Assembly: GCA_964019135.1 (NCBI GenBank) | Contig: OZ025256.1 | Span: forward strand, 40,644,035 to 40,708,034 | Direction of reading: 5' to 3' | DNA length: 64,000 bases | DNA from: Arenicola marina | Lineage: Eukaryota; Annelida; Polychaeta; Arenicolidae | In this document: positions 35,962 to 47,639 of the stretch, piece after piece | Numbering within the stretch: position 1 is the stretch's first letter | Layout: every line of letters starts with the position of its first letter | Made by a program: the position numbers and the translations under genes | The notes under the pieces: generated by a model | Database searches by the model: none | Told to the model about the DNA's origin: nothing | What the model saw: only the letters and a program-made list of their open reading frames with translations

Positions 35962-36276
35962 ATGCCGACGTGTTGTGTCCGAGTAAAGGAATCAAGCCCA
36001 GATTGTTCTTTCTTCCGCTTACCATGGGATAATGCGCCAAGGATTCGTTTGTGGCTGGCAAAATTGAATCTTGTTCACCCCACCTGCCCACTAACACGGG
36101 CTTTGTCACCTCCATTTTGAAGAACGTTTTCTCGTCATGGAGCCGCATCGCCTCAGAGTTATACCTGAGACCTGTTCACAAACTCACTGCGGATATATTT
36201 AAACACAAGTCAGTGAAGGAAACAAGAAAAAAGCTCCTTGCATCGGAAGAGAACGCGAGATCACGAAGAGGGGAAG
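35962..36276 (+). pseudogene. Broken THAP-type zinc-finger domain
   Basis: From the ATG at 35,962 the frame reads MPTCCVRV...SFFRLPWD...RIRLWLAKL, matching the N-terminal half of a THAP DNA-binding domain: CC start, F.R.P.D core and the invariant Trp at residue 31. The frame stops at 36,118. The second half appears one frame over: LCHLHFEERF (about 36,101-36,130) is the C-x2-H zinc pair followed by the usual acidic/aromatic residues. A single-base shift near 36,100 therefore splits the domain, and the second zinc-binding Cys expected around residues 9-10 is replaced. A splice-donor-like AAG/GTTAGT ends the segment at 36,276. THAP domains bind DNA in transposases and in host transcription factors; here the position inside a TTAA-bounded element favours a transposon origin. 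It cannot make a normal zinc finger as written. Confidence 0.7.
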
Positions 36277-36857
36277 GTTAGTAGATCTAGGCCCACAGCG
36301 GTTTGATACGGTCCGTTCACAATCGCAGGTTTGTTGACAAACCACCAAGGCCAGGGTCAAGCACCTAACCCAAGGCTAATACTAAATTGGGCCCCTTTGA
36401 CAGTTTGTCGAACTTTTGACAGTTTGATAAGCTTAGCAGGCCCCCTGTTTCAACTTATAATAATATAAGTGTGGTAGTGTCAGCCCAAATAAATTCAATA
36501 TAAGCTTATTTCAATCCTCATCGACCGACTGGAAATGAGAGAAATAATTCTTTTCAATGGAGAAGGGGGCATTAACCGACCGCTGTCATCAATTATGTTC
36601 AGTAATCGTGAACTGGGAATTTTAATATTAAATAACTGAATATCCAGAAATAGCCAATTCTCCTTTTAATTCATAATGACCTCCCCCCCCCCCCCCCCCA
36701 TAGATCTACCGGTACTGAAAACTGTTATCCGGCTAAAAAAACACATCCGTGGAATCCTTCATATCCATAATTTAAAAAAAAAACTGTGTTTAGTTTTTAT
36801 TTCAGCAAATTACAATATGTGAATAAGTATTGAAATATGTCTTTTTTTACATTTCAG

Positions 36858-36948
36858 CTCCTTCAGGAGCTTGAAGAAATACCAAGCATTAATGAAACTT
36901 CTGTTCTTGAGTCACACAATGAACTCAATGACCTTCCTGTAAAAATCA
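36858..36948 (+). other. Possible second exon of the THAP-element gene
   Basis: A strong acceptor (TTTTTTTACATTTCAG, ending 36,857) precedes a frame LLQELEEIPSINET...NELNDLP that continues in phase with the frame open just before the donor at 36,276. A possible donor CCT/GTAAAA follows near 36,948. The peptide is acidic and matches no family I know; it may be a linker after the THAP domain. Confidence 0.35.
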
Positions 36949-38872
36949 GTAGACTTTCTTTTTTTACAGTCCTTTTTACATTAGAGCAAATAAATAACTT
37001 GCCATGATTAACAAGGCAAGTTAAATGCACCTTTTTGGCTAGTTTAGGGTTGATATGTCATGATGAATAGTGTGACGACATTTTTAGCATCTTAGAAGGT
37101 TCATAGATTGGAGTATGATGATTGTATTAAAAAATGGCTGCATGATCAAAATTACACAAGAGATACTGTATAGTATTTCATTACATATCCTTGACCTGTT
37201 GACACATATTGTGGGGGGAAATACAAAACCCTAGATGGGTTATTCTCTATAACGTGGGATATACTGACCCTATTGTCTAGCTAAGGTTAATAATGATAGT
37301 TTGATAAACCTTTTTTGATTGCACATGGATTGCCAGATGCAGTTACCTGGTTTGGCAGAATGAGATCTGACCTGAGGGGGGTAAATATAACAGGTTACAT
37401 AAGATGCCAGGTCCAGATTCATTTTATTATGGTTTAACTGTATCGCATATATACATACACAAGCCATTGATTTGTTTAATAAGGATATTGTAACCAGTGT
37501 AATTATTCATCGACTGGTTGGTGAGACTGACCCAGATCACTGAAACAATGTGCAAGGTTTATTCAATGTTGATCATATACACAGTAGTGTTCTTTTGGCT
37601 AATTGAATTAAAAGCCATTAATTTTACTGTGCCAATTGCTGGATGGTAGTTATTGTGACTTGGATAGAGCTTGCTTGATCTTGATATCCTGCACATAATC
37701 AATTGGACTCAGCAGTGACTTGCTTGATAAATACTCCAAATGTATCCTTATGCTTATCAGAATTCGAATAAACTGTGCAAGGTGCTTTTGATATAATGCC
37801 CATGAAAATGTAGCTATCAGTTTGATTTGTTGTGATTTTTATAAAACAAATAACTGCTTCCTTTGGACACCATCACAGTATGGGTGTATAAAAGATTTAC
37901 TTCAAGCGTAATATAAGTTTTATGTTTTTTTTTCAGATTTCTTTTGCAAAATTTTATGAAATACTTTTATTTGGGAAAATCAGTGCCTTGACAAAATAAA
38001 AGTCTACTCACTACAAAAATAAGTTTTGGACGAAGTGAATAGAAAATTGAAATATTCCATAATATTAAATATTCCATAAAGTGTTTTAAATTTTAATTTT
38101 ACATTATTAATTAATTATTATTGCATCCTTAATAAATTTTACACACAAAACTGTTACATTGGACACAATTTCCACCTTACGGTCATTTTCAAGCAGTGTC
38201 AGATTTACCATTGCACTCACAATAAATATTACAATTCTGTTAAATGGTAATCACTATTCCTTAAATTCAGTATACTTTGAATACTGCTTTATGTAGCAGG
38301 AAACAACTGTTTCCGACAGGCCTGCAGTTTTAGGTCACACTCAGTCTTCTACATGTACTTATTTGTTTGACATTGGCTCCCCAATAATTCCTTTCCCAGG
38401 CTGTCTTGTATCGAAAAGAGGCCGAGTGTCCATACATCTCTGTCAAGGCATTTCTCGCTTGAGACAATGTATTTGCTCGCCATTGAGTGGAAAGTCATTT
38501 TGTTGCATACGGGAGTGATTTCCTGAACCAGCAGTTGGTTTTGCCTTTTAATTTATTATTCTTTCACGTTTGACCCGCGTTCACCGCGGCTAGGTTGCGT
38601 TCATGATAAGGCTGAGACAGGGCAGGCTGTGTGGCCGCCTGGAACCTATGACGCGTTTTTTACGCAGCGCGCTGATTGGCTTGCGTCCTGCTCAGCATGC
38701 CGAACTCACAGTCGAGCGGGAGGCGGTAAATGTGAAGGTTTCAGTGCCAAATACCAATACTTATTGCTAGAGCCGGTAGCAACATACATTTTAGACTGAT
38801 AGTTTGCATGTTGATCTATATGTAACATGCTACGCCTTGCTGGCCCAACAACCGGACTAAACTACTCTTTAA

Positions 38873-40084
38873 GTGTCCGTAACGAAAAGAAAAAAACTCG
38901 TTTTTCATTAATAGTGAGCTCATGCTTGATGTCAATCTATGTAAGCGTGCAAACTTACCGAAGGCTACTTTGCGATTGAATGAGAACTAGCTAGTGGCTA
39001 TACCGGCATGTTGTCAATTCGTTTACCAGCAGCTTATAGAACAGGTTGAGTAACAGAGTTAACACTACCGGGGTTGACGAAAAGGCACCTCCAATGGCAT
39101 GGCGTTCAGTTACAGTCTGCTCGATATTTGTCCGAAGAACGATATTCTCAATTGCGTCCTATAAGCGGGACTGGATTCGTGAATGCCTTAACAACAAATG
39201 ACTCCTCCTCTATGTATAGGCGGTAACAGAGGTGAGAGTACGAGCTGTACCGACATTTCACGTGTTGCGTACACGACGACATGAAGTCGCGCGCGGTTAA
39301 CTGTGACGTATTGCGCCATCTGGCCAATGAGGGGAGTCATTATTTTCACAGACTCGTCTTAAGTCTCAGTAACGGAGTTGACACTGAAGTCACGGGACAG
39401 CGATATATGTTCCTCAACGGCCCTGCTGGAAAAATTTATACAAGAAGAGAATGTGTCTAACGATTCTCGAATTCACACGAATTCAATGAAATAGGACAGA
39501 AACATTAGTCTCCATCCAATATGTTTTGTTTAAACAGTGATATATCGAACAAACCATGCGACTGGGACGACAAATTCTTCTTATCATAGGATGTTTGTCA
39601 CATGTAATTAGTAAAGTGTAAGCGGATATATAGCTAAGGCTTCTATACAACATAACCTGCGTCACTTGCGCATAATATAGATACCGGTATGCTTTTTATA
39701 TCACTAGATAGTTGAGGTGCCTCAAGGACATGAAAATGCCATATGATTTGATAACGACACTTATCGGGTAGTGATGTCTTACCCTCCTGATGGCGATGTG
39801 CATCCTCAAGGGAGTCGCGGACGGGACACCAGCAAATAAATTGTTGTCGACGCCTTGAACAGAAACACTGCGTCAGTGTTTCAACCTTGTCTGTGTCAAC
39901 AAGTTGGTAATATTATGCTAGAAATATGCCTCATCAGTTAATAGAAATTGTTACTTATTTTTTATCTTTCAAACGTGAGACAAAACTGATATTTTTTTAA
40001 CCAAGAGTTCCATATTGATCGTATGGTTTATGGCAATTAGCGAAGGTTCCCTGGTATAGCAGTGAACTTTTACGGTAAGCGAGA
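38873..40084 (+). repeat. Diverged repeat background
   Basis: The segment 39,745-39,880 (TTATCGGGTAGTGATGTCTT, CACCAGCAAATAAATTGTTG, GACGCCTTGAACAGAAACAC) is matched on the minus strand at 49,315-49,195. A short internal similarity is visible between about 39,050 and 39,370 (GAGTAACAGAGTTAACACT and CAGTAACGGAGTTGACACT). No gene is recognised. Confidence 0.5.
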
Positions 40085-43060
40085 TTTACGTACCGCCAAT
40101 TAACTATTAAAGGCAACATAACTCTGGGTAAATCCCACAATTCACGATGTCATGGCGACCGACGAGCTTCCTGGTCCTTGGTTGGTGTGGATCGTGGGGC
40201 GTCACGGATATGAGGACTCGTCAGGGCATAAACGTTAATTTATCTGTTCCATCTGAGGCCAAGACTCACTCGGTGGCAAAAAACAACATCAAACCCTTAT
40301 TGCAGCCCCAAATCTGGCCGAAAAAGATGGTACAGAAGGCTGCAATAAGATACACCTGAGCCATTTCGTGTGTGATGGGAGAACGGTTCAGTGATCAGTC
40401 GCCTACCAACAGCTCGTGTTATGACCAAACCGGGTGGAGTCGCTCGTCTTTCTGATGTACCCAGTTCTATTGCTTACTCTCCCGTCCACGCGTCAACTAC
40501 AAACTGGGCGATAATTAAGTTCTGTCGGCTGTGTACCACAGATCGTCGGGCCTGATGCTTCGCTCCCAGGTTAATGGCTCTGAGGGAGTGCCGCCTTTCA
40601 ATGTTGCTGCCTGCCTATTCTGTTGACTCAGTAATCAGCCGTCGTTTCCTTATTTTTGTCTATCCCTCTTGGTGTCCGAAGGTTTGTTCGGAACGACACG
40701 CATTTAGGACTCCACGATGTCTGGATACAATTAATACCAATGAGGAACCTATACTATGATGGTGGCGTCGTCATGATTCAAACGTCAGTAGTGCAATAAT
40801 TGTCAACTCAATATTGTATTTACTTAAAATGATATGAGGGTTTAACCAAAACGCGTTCATTTTACTTAAATACGGATTACTGTTTGGTGCACGTCCTCTG
40901 GGGGCTCTAACTTGATTGCCTCTCACCATGACCTCTGCCCCCCGGGACCTTCCGGCTTTTGGCCTTGAACTTAATGAGGCAACGAGTAAATGCACGGAAG
41001 ACTCGTTGCAGGAGATGGATGGTTATATCACCAGGAAGCCAGGCAACGACCGCATTGCTTTAGATGTGTCATTTGAACGTCGTTAAGTTAAGACCAAGCT
41101 AACAGATGTCTTACTCACGGTAACGGTGACGATGGAGTCGGGCAAGACAGGGTTGCCATACTATACATAATGAGAACAGATCGACCCGTGAGTGATATGC
41201 CGGCCATCAATTCAACGCGAATTCGGCTTCTTTAACTGTTCTTGTCGTGAGCCAGCCTCGTTCCCAGCCCAGGTCGGCCGGCCGTAAATACATCATTGGT
41301 CATAACGACCGCCAATGGCGCCTTCCGCGTAACCCCCCCCCCCCCGCCCCCCCTCTCGCCATCCTCAGGCGCTCTATTAAAACATAGGTTTGATCAACAT
41401 AATACCAGGAATAAGGCATCTGTGGATCAGAGCAGACCTAATTAAATGTACACGAGAAACCGACATGTAGTGTTAATGTCACTAGATATGCCTCACGTAC
41501 TTCCAAACAGTTGCTAACAAAACACCAATTTGTCTTGAGTTCATCACATGCGAACCTGGTTCTCCCAAATATACATGGCTGTCGTTTGCATCTGCCAGAG
41601 GATCAGCCTAAATCAAACTACACACCGCCTCCAACCTCTTACAATTGCCTCGGCGTTACTTGCTGGGTTCATATTGGACCATTCTTATTTGTGAGGACGC
41701 ACCCGGGTCACTGCCAATCGTCCACACAATTTAATTACAATTAAATATGTCATCCGAAAAGCAATATTAAAAAGTACGGTTTAGGACAACATCATCAATA
41801 GGATATAGACAATGGCTTGAAACTAGTCTAGACAGTGATGTAAATAAAGTCTAGACAATAACATCAATGTTGACAGCTTGACAAATAATAAAATCTATCA
41901 TGGCCAAGGTCACTCATAAAGGAGTACATACATAAAAAACATATGAAATATACTCTGGGCTGTCAACCCACTTGTAAGCATTCTTGTAAGCTTTCATTGC
42001 ATGTGCATACTGGGCACCATGGGCACATATATAAGATCTTGTTGCTAATGATAAGTGACAACTACTGCACATTTACAGGTTCTCATACATGTTACCTACT
42101 AAGGGGGTGGGGATACCTTTTCCGATCTCCGCGATTGGCATCCGGGAATTCTTGGAAAATCGCGTTTAGCTGTTGTTTTTGGCGTTCGTTATCCGAACAA
42201 TTCCTGGTTCAACGTGATGACCCTTCGCCTATTTACCGCGATCCGTTATAGCAGTATGTAAATTCATCGATGTTCGCGATATCACCATTAAGTTCTTTTT
42301 TGCAAGCACAGTTTAAAATGTCCTCATCTTAGAGATGCAGAGAGGGTATCCTCCCCCCTCCCCCCCTCTCCAAGATATATCAGCAGCATATGTGTATCAA
42401 CATATACAACAAGGATGGATATATGAGTAGTGTATGCCAACCGTCTGCCATGGAGTATTATGACGTCCTTCAATCTGACGCTATTCCCTCTGCTCTTCTA
42501 GTTGGTGCCACGTTCTCAAGATCATCGGCCCATCAACACTGCAGAACTCTTGATGGCAGTCAATAACGCCACCACCCCATGTGTCAATGCGGACTTACAT
42601 GTTACCGACAGAGACGACCATCAGCCCATTTCCGGCCGCGCTCAGGGTTGTAACAAGGAACAACATACGGATGTTAAGGGATATCCGCCACTGCTGATGC
42701 TGCTGCCGCATCTCGCTAACCTACCGTCCCATTACAGCTAACAAAACTAGCCCCCATGGTTCCCGGAACCACAATGGCATATTCCCTCCATTGTCGGCGT
42801 GATTACTGCTATTGAAGACATCAACGAATGAGGAAGCAAAGCTTGTGTCTCTGACTGTGATCGCCTTCAGCGCTCTGGGCGTCTGCGGTAACCTCGCTTT
42901 GATTCGTGCATCTCTGCATTATACCGCAAAGAGCAATTATGCATATATTTAGAGCCCTCCGCCATGGGCCGGGCCTCTCGCTTGTCTCGTGTTTGTGGGT
43001 TCTGAAGCTATACAGGAGCGGGAGATGATATGCCATGTCATCCCAGAGACGGTGCGTGGC
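40085..43060 (+). repeat. Old plus-strand copy of the complex repeat
   Basis: The part at 40,095-40,315 pairs with 4,385-4,625. The part at 40,865-41,330, including a C-block form (TTAATGAGGCAACGAGTAAA) and a C13 run at 41,333-41,345, pairs with the minus-strand segment 63,780-63,330. E block at about 42,430-42,560, the CTAACCTACCGTCCCATTAC string at 42,716, and a decayed CRE block at 42,900-43,060 (GGGTTCTGAAGCTATACAGG kept, TGACGTCA lost) follow. No gene is recognised. Confidence 0.65.
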
Positions 43061-43329
43061 CGGTATCGCCGTGGTTCTGACTTATCTCTCCCTCCTCACC
43101 CCCCATTATACAGGCTAACGTCGGCCCCCTACATATCTGGTCGCTTGTGTAACAGGATTCTAATATGTTCAAAGTTTACTTTTTTATAAATTAATGATTG
43201 CATCAATGCGTGCTTCGGGTCTTCCGTCCTAGTCTGCAATTTTGATCCATGTGTGGCTTCTTCCACTTAGTATCAATATCAAACCGAAGTTCTCACATGT
43301 CGTGCTGATTGAATTATCATTAACGATCA

Positions 43330-43560
43330 CCCCCAGAACCAATCAGGTTCTGAAAATTTGGCGTCCTATATCTCTACTAAATGCTGACTACAAACTGCTG
43401 TCAGGATTATTGCCTCATAGGTTCACCAAGGGGTACCTCCAGATATTAGAAGTTCTAACCAAACAGGTTTTCTTGTTTTAGAGATAATTGCTGGTGAAAA
43501 TACGCGGTTAGTATTTGACACTGTGCCCGACTTAATTCAGAATACCCAAACCCTAAAAAT
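43330..43560 (+). mobile_element. Short LINE reverse-transcriptase fragment
   Basis: One frame gives WRPISLLNADYKLLSGLLPHR (first residues of the L1/Tx1-type reverse transcriptase), and one frame over, GFLVLEIIAGENTRLVFDTV continues the same domain without a gap. The two parts are adjacent in the order expected for motifs 1-2 of the family, split by a frameshift near 43,470. Nothing upstream or downstream belongs to a LINE, so only about 230 bp survive inside repeat background. Confidence 0.75.
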
Positions 43561-43679
43561 ATGTCTTATGAATAATGACAGAATGATAATGAATAAACAC
43601 ATGCCCAACACATCCTGGATCCTGTGGCCCAATCTGGGAGGCCAACGTCTACGTTTTTTGTCTCTTACCATAACCTGAT

Positions 43680-45015
43680 CATAAATGCTAATCAGGCTTT
43701 CGGCTTTGGGTTTAATGTGGCAACGAGTAATTCCGCCAGACGAGCATCCATCACACCCTTTTAACGCATGCAATGTGTCACCGCAACGACCGCGTGGCTT
43801 TAAATGTGTCGTTGGCACATCCAATGTGCTGGAACCATGCCGGGTTCTAATCACGGTAATGCAGACGATAGAGCCGGAAACAACCGCCGTCTCCCATGCG
43901 GTGATACGACGTCCGCCAATCTGAAGCTCAGCGGTCTTCTTGCTTTGCTGTGTCTAGGTTCACACAGCCGCCGACCCTTCAACATGTTAAAACACTTAAT
44001 GGCCGCCAAAAGCGTCTTTCGTTCATTACTTCAAAGGTCACCGGCAGAGATTGTCATCAACTCATTTCCGGCCGCTGTCAAGGTCACCGGGAAACGTCGA
44101 AGTGAAAACCCCATTCCCTTTGATGTCTCAATGTGAGTAATTTCACCGATGGAGCAGGAAATGCCGTCTGCCATGAAGTGATACAGCGTCCGCCAATCTG
44201 ACGCTAACCTGTCTTCTTGTCTAGTGGTCGGTACGTTCTCAAGGTTGACAGCCCATCAACACTCCAGAAACCTTAATGGCAGTCAATAACACATACACCC
44301 CTTCTATCAATGCGGACTGCAAAGGTCACCTACGGATTGCCATTGGTTCATTTCCGGCAGCTTTTCATGGTCTCAGAATTAGAAGTCATTTGTGGCGATG
44401 TTGCGGGATGTCCGTGATACCTCGGCGCACTCTGCCGGCAGAGGGAGCTCGTTCCTTACATCACCTCTGCCCCACGTCACCGCCTACCTCACAGTTGACC
44501 CTAAGGGTCCTGGGGTCATGAATGATTTTTTGAGGGTTTTTAGATTGAATATAGAATTTTTGATGCAGAATTTGAAAAATATAGACATTCCGTTGACGAA
44601 TGATCACAATGGAAGTGTTAAGTGAAAAACTATTTCAAAATAACACGGGGTCAAAGTTCAAAACACATAACGCTTTTGACCTCGATTGCACTCGAAAATG
44701 TAGTTCGAAAGTAACATGGCTTCAAATTAATCAAACTCAAATGCATTCCTCCGGTATGGTACCAGTGGCACAGTAAATGCTAAACAGTGGTGTATTTCAT
44801 GCCAAACTGCCAATTTATCTTCGATTAGATTCATTTCAATTTTCGCGTATGAAGGATAATTCTGATGGTTAAATTTGACGTGGGGCCTAGGGACCATGGC
44901 GTAACCGTAACGCCATCTGCCGAGAGATCGACCTCGGCGGCATCTATCTAACCTACGGTCCCATTATAGCTAACAAACTAGCTCCCACGAGGAACATACC
45001 TAGCATGACACAAGT
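43680..45015 (+). repeat. C and E blocks in two successive copies
   Basis: The C block starts at about 43,690 (TTTAATGTGGCAACGAGTAA). An E block with GTCCGCCAATCTGAAGCTCA and TCTTCTTGCTTTG is at 43,885-43,990, and a second with GTCCGCCAATCTGACGCTAA and TCTTCTTGTCTAGTGG is at 44,160-44,280. The latter also matches 42,430-42,560 and continues into CTTAATGGCAGTCAATAAC in both. The AACCTACGGTCCCATTATAG string at 44,950 closes the series. These are local duplications inside an old unit. Confidence 0.65.
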
Positions 45016-45164
45016 AATCGCTTAATAAAAGACATTAACCTTAGAAGAAGTAAGGTTTTCGCCTCAGACTGCGCTCATGTTCTCGTGTGGCAACAAATAC
45101 ACGAGGGTATCGTCATGTGCAGAGTCGTGGTGGTAGCTCTGAAAATGATATTTGTATATTTTTC

Positions 45165-45525
45165 TAAACGTTATAACATGCATGAAGGATTTTGCGTTCG
45201 CATAAGTAAACTCTGCTTATCCCAAATCATTACGCACAAACGGGGGATACCGGATCAAGCCAGAAGAAATCACAACTAACAATTTTGATCTATGTTCCAA
45301 TGCGAGTGCTGCGTTCACATAAACTAACCTTGATCATAACTAATCATAGCTACGCAAGAATAGCTACCATTTGTTGGCTATGACAGATTTCCCGTTATGC
45401 TGTTATGGGTCAAGCCAGAAGAAATGACAACTAACCATTTCTATCTTTTATTGATCGTTATAATATGAATGCTGCGTTCGAGTGAAGAGGCCTTGATCAT
45501 CCCAAATCATAGCTTTGCCGTCAGT
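45165..45525. repeat. Three diverged copies of a block of about 75 bp, irregular spacing
   Basis: Blocks at about 45,168-45,242, 45,284-45,357 and 45,450-45,520 share TTGCGTTCGCATAA-, CTGCGTTCACATAA- and CTGCGTTCGAGTGA-type cores and then (C/T)AAATCAT or TAATCAT followed by A.G. Two of them are preceded by TCAAGCCAGAAGAAAT (45,257 and 45,413), spaced 156 bp. The pattern is a short, decayed tandem array. Confidence 0.6.
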
Positions 45526-45849
45526 GTGAGTTAATAAGCACCACTTATTGGATAAACTTCTTTTTCATGAAACTTCTACCCTCTTACTTTTATCTGCATT
45601 GTATTTCTGGCAACTGGCGCTCCTTTTCTGGCTTCTGTCTTATTTATTAGTTATGTCTGACGCAGTCGCTTTCTTTACTTCTTGCGCTTCATTAAGCTCT
45701 GCGATGATCGGCTGTTCATATATATGTATGTAGTCGCCGTCTTGTGTTTGCCCGGTGCTTTCATGTTGTTAATCATTCATTGGCGAAGCTTGGGTCGCAT
45801 AACGCAAGAAGAATCCGGCCTATCGGGTGTTCCCTCAGGCATCGTCGCC

Positions 45850-46640
45850 ATGTTTAAATAAGCGACACGATGCAGGTATTTTCATCTTGCTCGCAGGCTG
45901 CCTTCAATGGCCAGACCTCCCGTCTGAAGGTCGCACCAAGGTCAACCCTGGCATGGTGGACACATTGACACCACCCATAGCTTTCACGGTGTTGTGCCAG
46001 ACGGCAGCCTTGACCGCAAGGGTTGGGCTGTTTATCCCTAGGCTATGACTCGCGGCCCCATCTTCAAGGACCGTGGTTAAACGCATCGATCATGCGGTGT
46101 AATAGCTGCCTCGCAAATTGGGTTGGGCTCACCAAGACCTTGGCCTGCCATATATCAATGTCGTTATTGGCACCCTTTAGCGCAGTCGTATCATAAACAC
46201 ATTATCTTATCTTATTTGATTCTCACGATGACTCAGCATTATTTTCCATCTTGCGACCTGGCCACGAGACACAATTAAATTAAATAAGTTATTTTCCGGG
46301 TAATCACCAAAAAATATATCAACAATATAGTCAGCACAATGAGATAAATAAAGTCAAGACACTGAAACAAGTAACGTTCAGACAATATGAGCAGTATATG
46401 CCAGATAATACGATCAATTATTCTAGACAATAAGATCAATATATTCTAGACAAAATAAAACATAAATTATTTTAAAAGAACACAACTCCTTCAAGTTCAC
46501 GGACATAATTTTTAGATATAAAGTATACTTTACAGTGTATCTGCGGTGATACTTATCTGACACCACTTTGCATATGACTTTGCATTCTTTCCTGATGCTG
46601 AATAGTTGTCTCATTGAGTGATACAGATATTGACATAGCA
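45850..46640 (+). repeat. Repeat background equivalent to 16,550-16,900
   Basis: The part 45,870-46,100 matches minus-strand 62,710-62,500. The string ATTGGCACCCTTTAGCGCAG with CGTATCATAAACACATTATC at 46,167-46,205 matches 16,565-16,605 and 25,645-25,680. CCTGATGCTGAATAGTTGTC near 46,590 matches 16,848. This is the AT-rich part just upstream of M20, but no M20 array follows here. Confidence 0.7.
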
Positions 46641-46649
46641 TCTTGATTT

Positions 46650-47190
46650 AAAACTATTTTTTTGGTTGGTCGCACAGTTTTTAAAAAGACAATTAAGTGT
46701 CTGTGCATACGAATGTTACACGGGCACTGGCATAAGACGAGCCAAAATCATGTTCTTTATGATGACCGATAACTAAAATATATCACCAAGTCCTTTACAT
46801 GTTGGACCTGATGCTGAAAACGGCAGTTGTGGAAAAATTATATTTGTGTAAAGGGCAGAAGTCAACATATGGAGAACGCGACACTGGCATTACACCTTCA
46901 ACACATCGTAAACATTCAGAATAGAACATGATTTGTAGCGAAATAATCGTTATCGTGAAGGTCTTCTGATAGTTGCATGGCAGAAGGCGAAACTATGATT
47001 CCAACATCCACCACGTGGGGGATAGAATTAGTGGCCACGAGTCGTATTTAGATAGCCATCAAAGAAGCGAACCCTGCAGCCATGCACACTCCTCCACCCC
47101 CCCCCCCCCCCCACACAGTCCTTTTCCCACCATGCCGTCCCCGTCGCTATGACGTCACGGCACGTATCTCTCACGAGGACCTACCTGCCA
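46650..47190. other. Non-coding stretch with C16 run
   Basis: I see no gene. A C16 run lies at 47,097-47,112, and a perfect TGACGTCA at 47,150-47,157 begins a GC-rich segment. Confidence 0.5.
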
Positions 47191-47251
47191 CAAGGACTCT
47201 CACATCCGGCCGGTCGGTGTCTTCACCCCGACAGACAAACGTTCAGTCCCG

Positions 47252-47457
47252 TTAGAAAGCCCTCTCGCTGCTCTCGCAGAAGACTTCATAGCCAGCGGCG
47301 GACAGATGTAATCCATCCAGGCGTCCAGCAGGAGTGCCTGCGCGGCGGCACGTATGCCCCGAGTTCCCGCCTTTTCCGCCTTCCACGTGGCCAAGCAGAC
47401 GACATGGTCGCTTGCTGGCGACACGAGGCTCGGGGGCCACCGCGCGACCCTTACCAA
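47252..47457 (-). pseudogene. Possible esterase fragment (IAH1-type GDSL/SGNH motif)
   Basis: A GC-rich minus-strand stretch encodes LDGLHLSAAGYEVFCES, which resembles the last catalytic block of isoamyl-acetate-hydrolysing esterases of the SGNH/GDSL family, where DGLHLS contains the Asp and His of the catalytic triad. In an overlapping frame, ATWKAEKAGTRGIRAAAQAL followed by LLDAW resembles the residues that normally precede it, so a frameshift or an exon edge (CCGCGCAG near 47,348) may split the fragment. The frame ends soon after the motif, shorter than the family's usual C-terminus. The N-terminal GDS block is not seen nearby. The overlapping plus-strand frame of 161 codons (47,149-47,634) shows no known domain. 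The call rests on one motif, so chance similarity is possible. Confidence 0.3.
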
Positions 47458-47639
47458 GGCGATGTCACCTCACCCTCTGACGACACGCTACCGCAGGCCA
47501 CCATAGTTTGCCACAGCTACAGAGCCTTCTCCATTGTTCTCAATAGGTTATCTAACTCGTCGAGAGACGACATCAAGTTAATTAAGATTAAGATGAAGTC
47601 CGAGAAAACAAAAGGACGAGAGTTACAGGAGTAACCTAA

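Larger units (their letters stand above)
35657..38872 (+). mobile_element. TTAA-flanked 3.2-kb DNA transposon carrying a THAP fragment (Kolobok-like candidate)
   Basis: TTAA at 35,657-35,660 is followed by AGGAATAGACTAGTCCG. The opposite end, read inward, is TTAA (38,869-38,872) then AGAGTAGTTTAGTCCG. These imperfect terminal inverted repeats directly inside a TTAA duplication define an element of about 3,208 bp. TTAA targets are typical of piggyBac and Kolobok superfamilies, and THAP domains are known from P and, as I recall, Kolobok transposons; the THAP-like frame at 35,962 favours Kolobok. The body (36,300-38,300) is AT-rich with a C17 run (36,683-36,699), splice-like signals and an AATAAA near 37,997, but I could not recognise a DDE transposase core. 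A GC-rich, CCAAT-containing segment lies near the right end (38,560-38,720). Confidence 0.55.

Noticed and set aside
35661..38868. P-element assignment for the THAP-bearing element
   Set aside because: P elements make 8-bp target duplications. The clean TTAA at both ends does not fit, so Kolobok-like was preferred.
47149..47634. 161-codon plus frame, the longest outside the minisatellite, apart from it
   Set aside because: Lies in a GC-rich segment where stop codons are rare, has no domain, and overlaps the esterase-like motif on the other strand.
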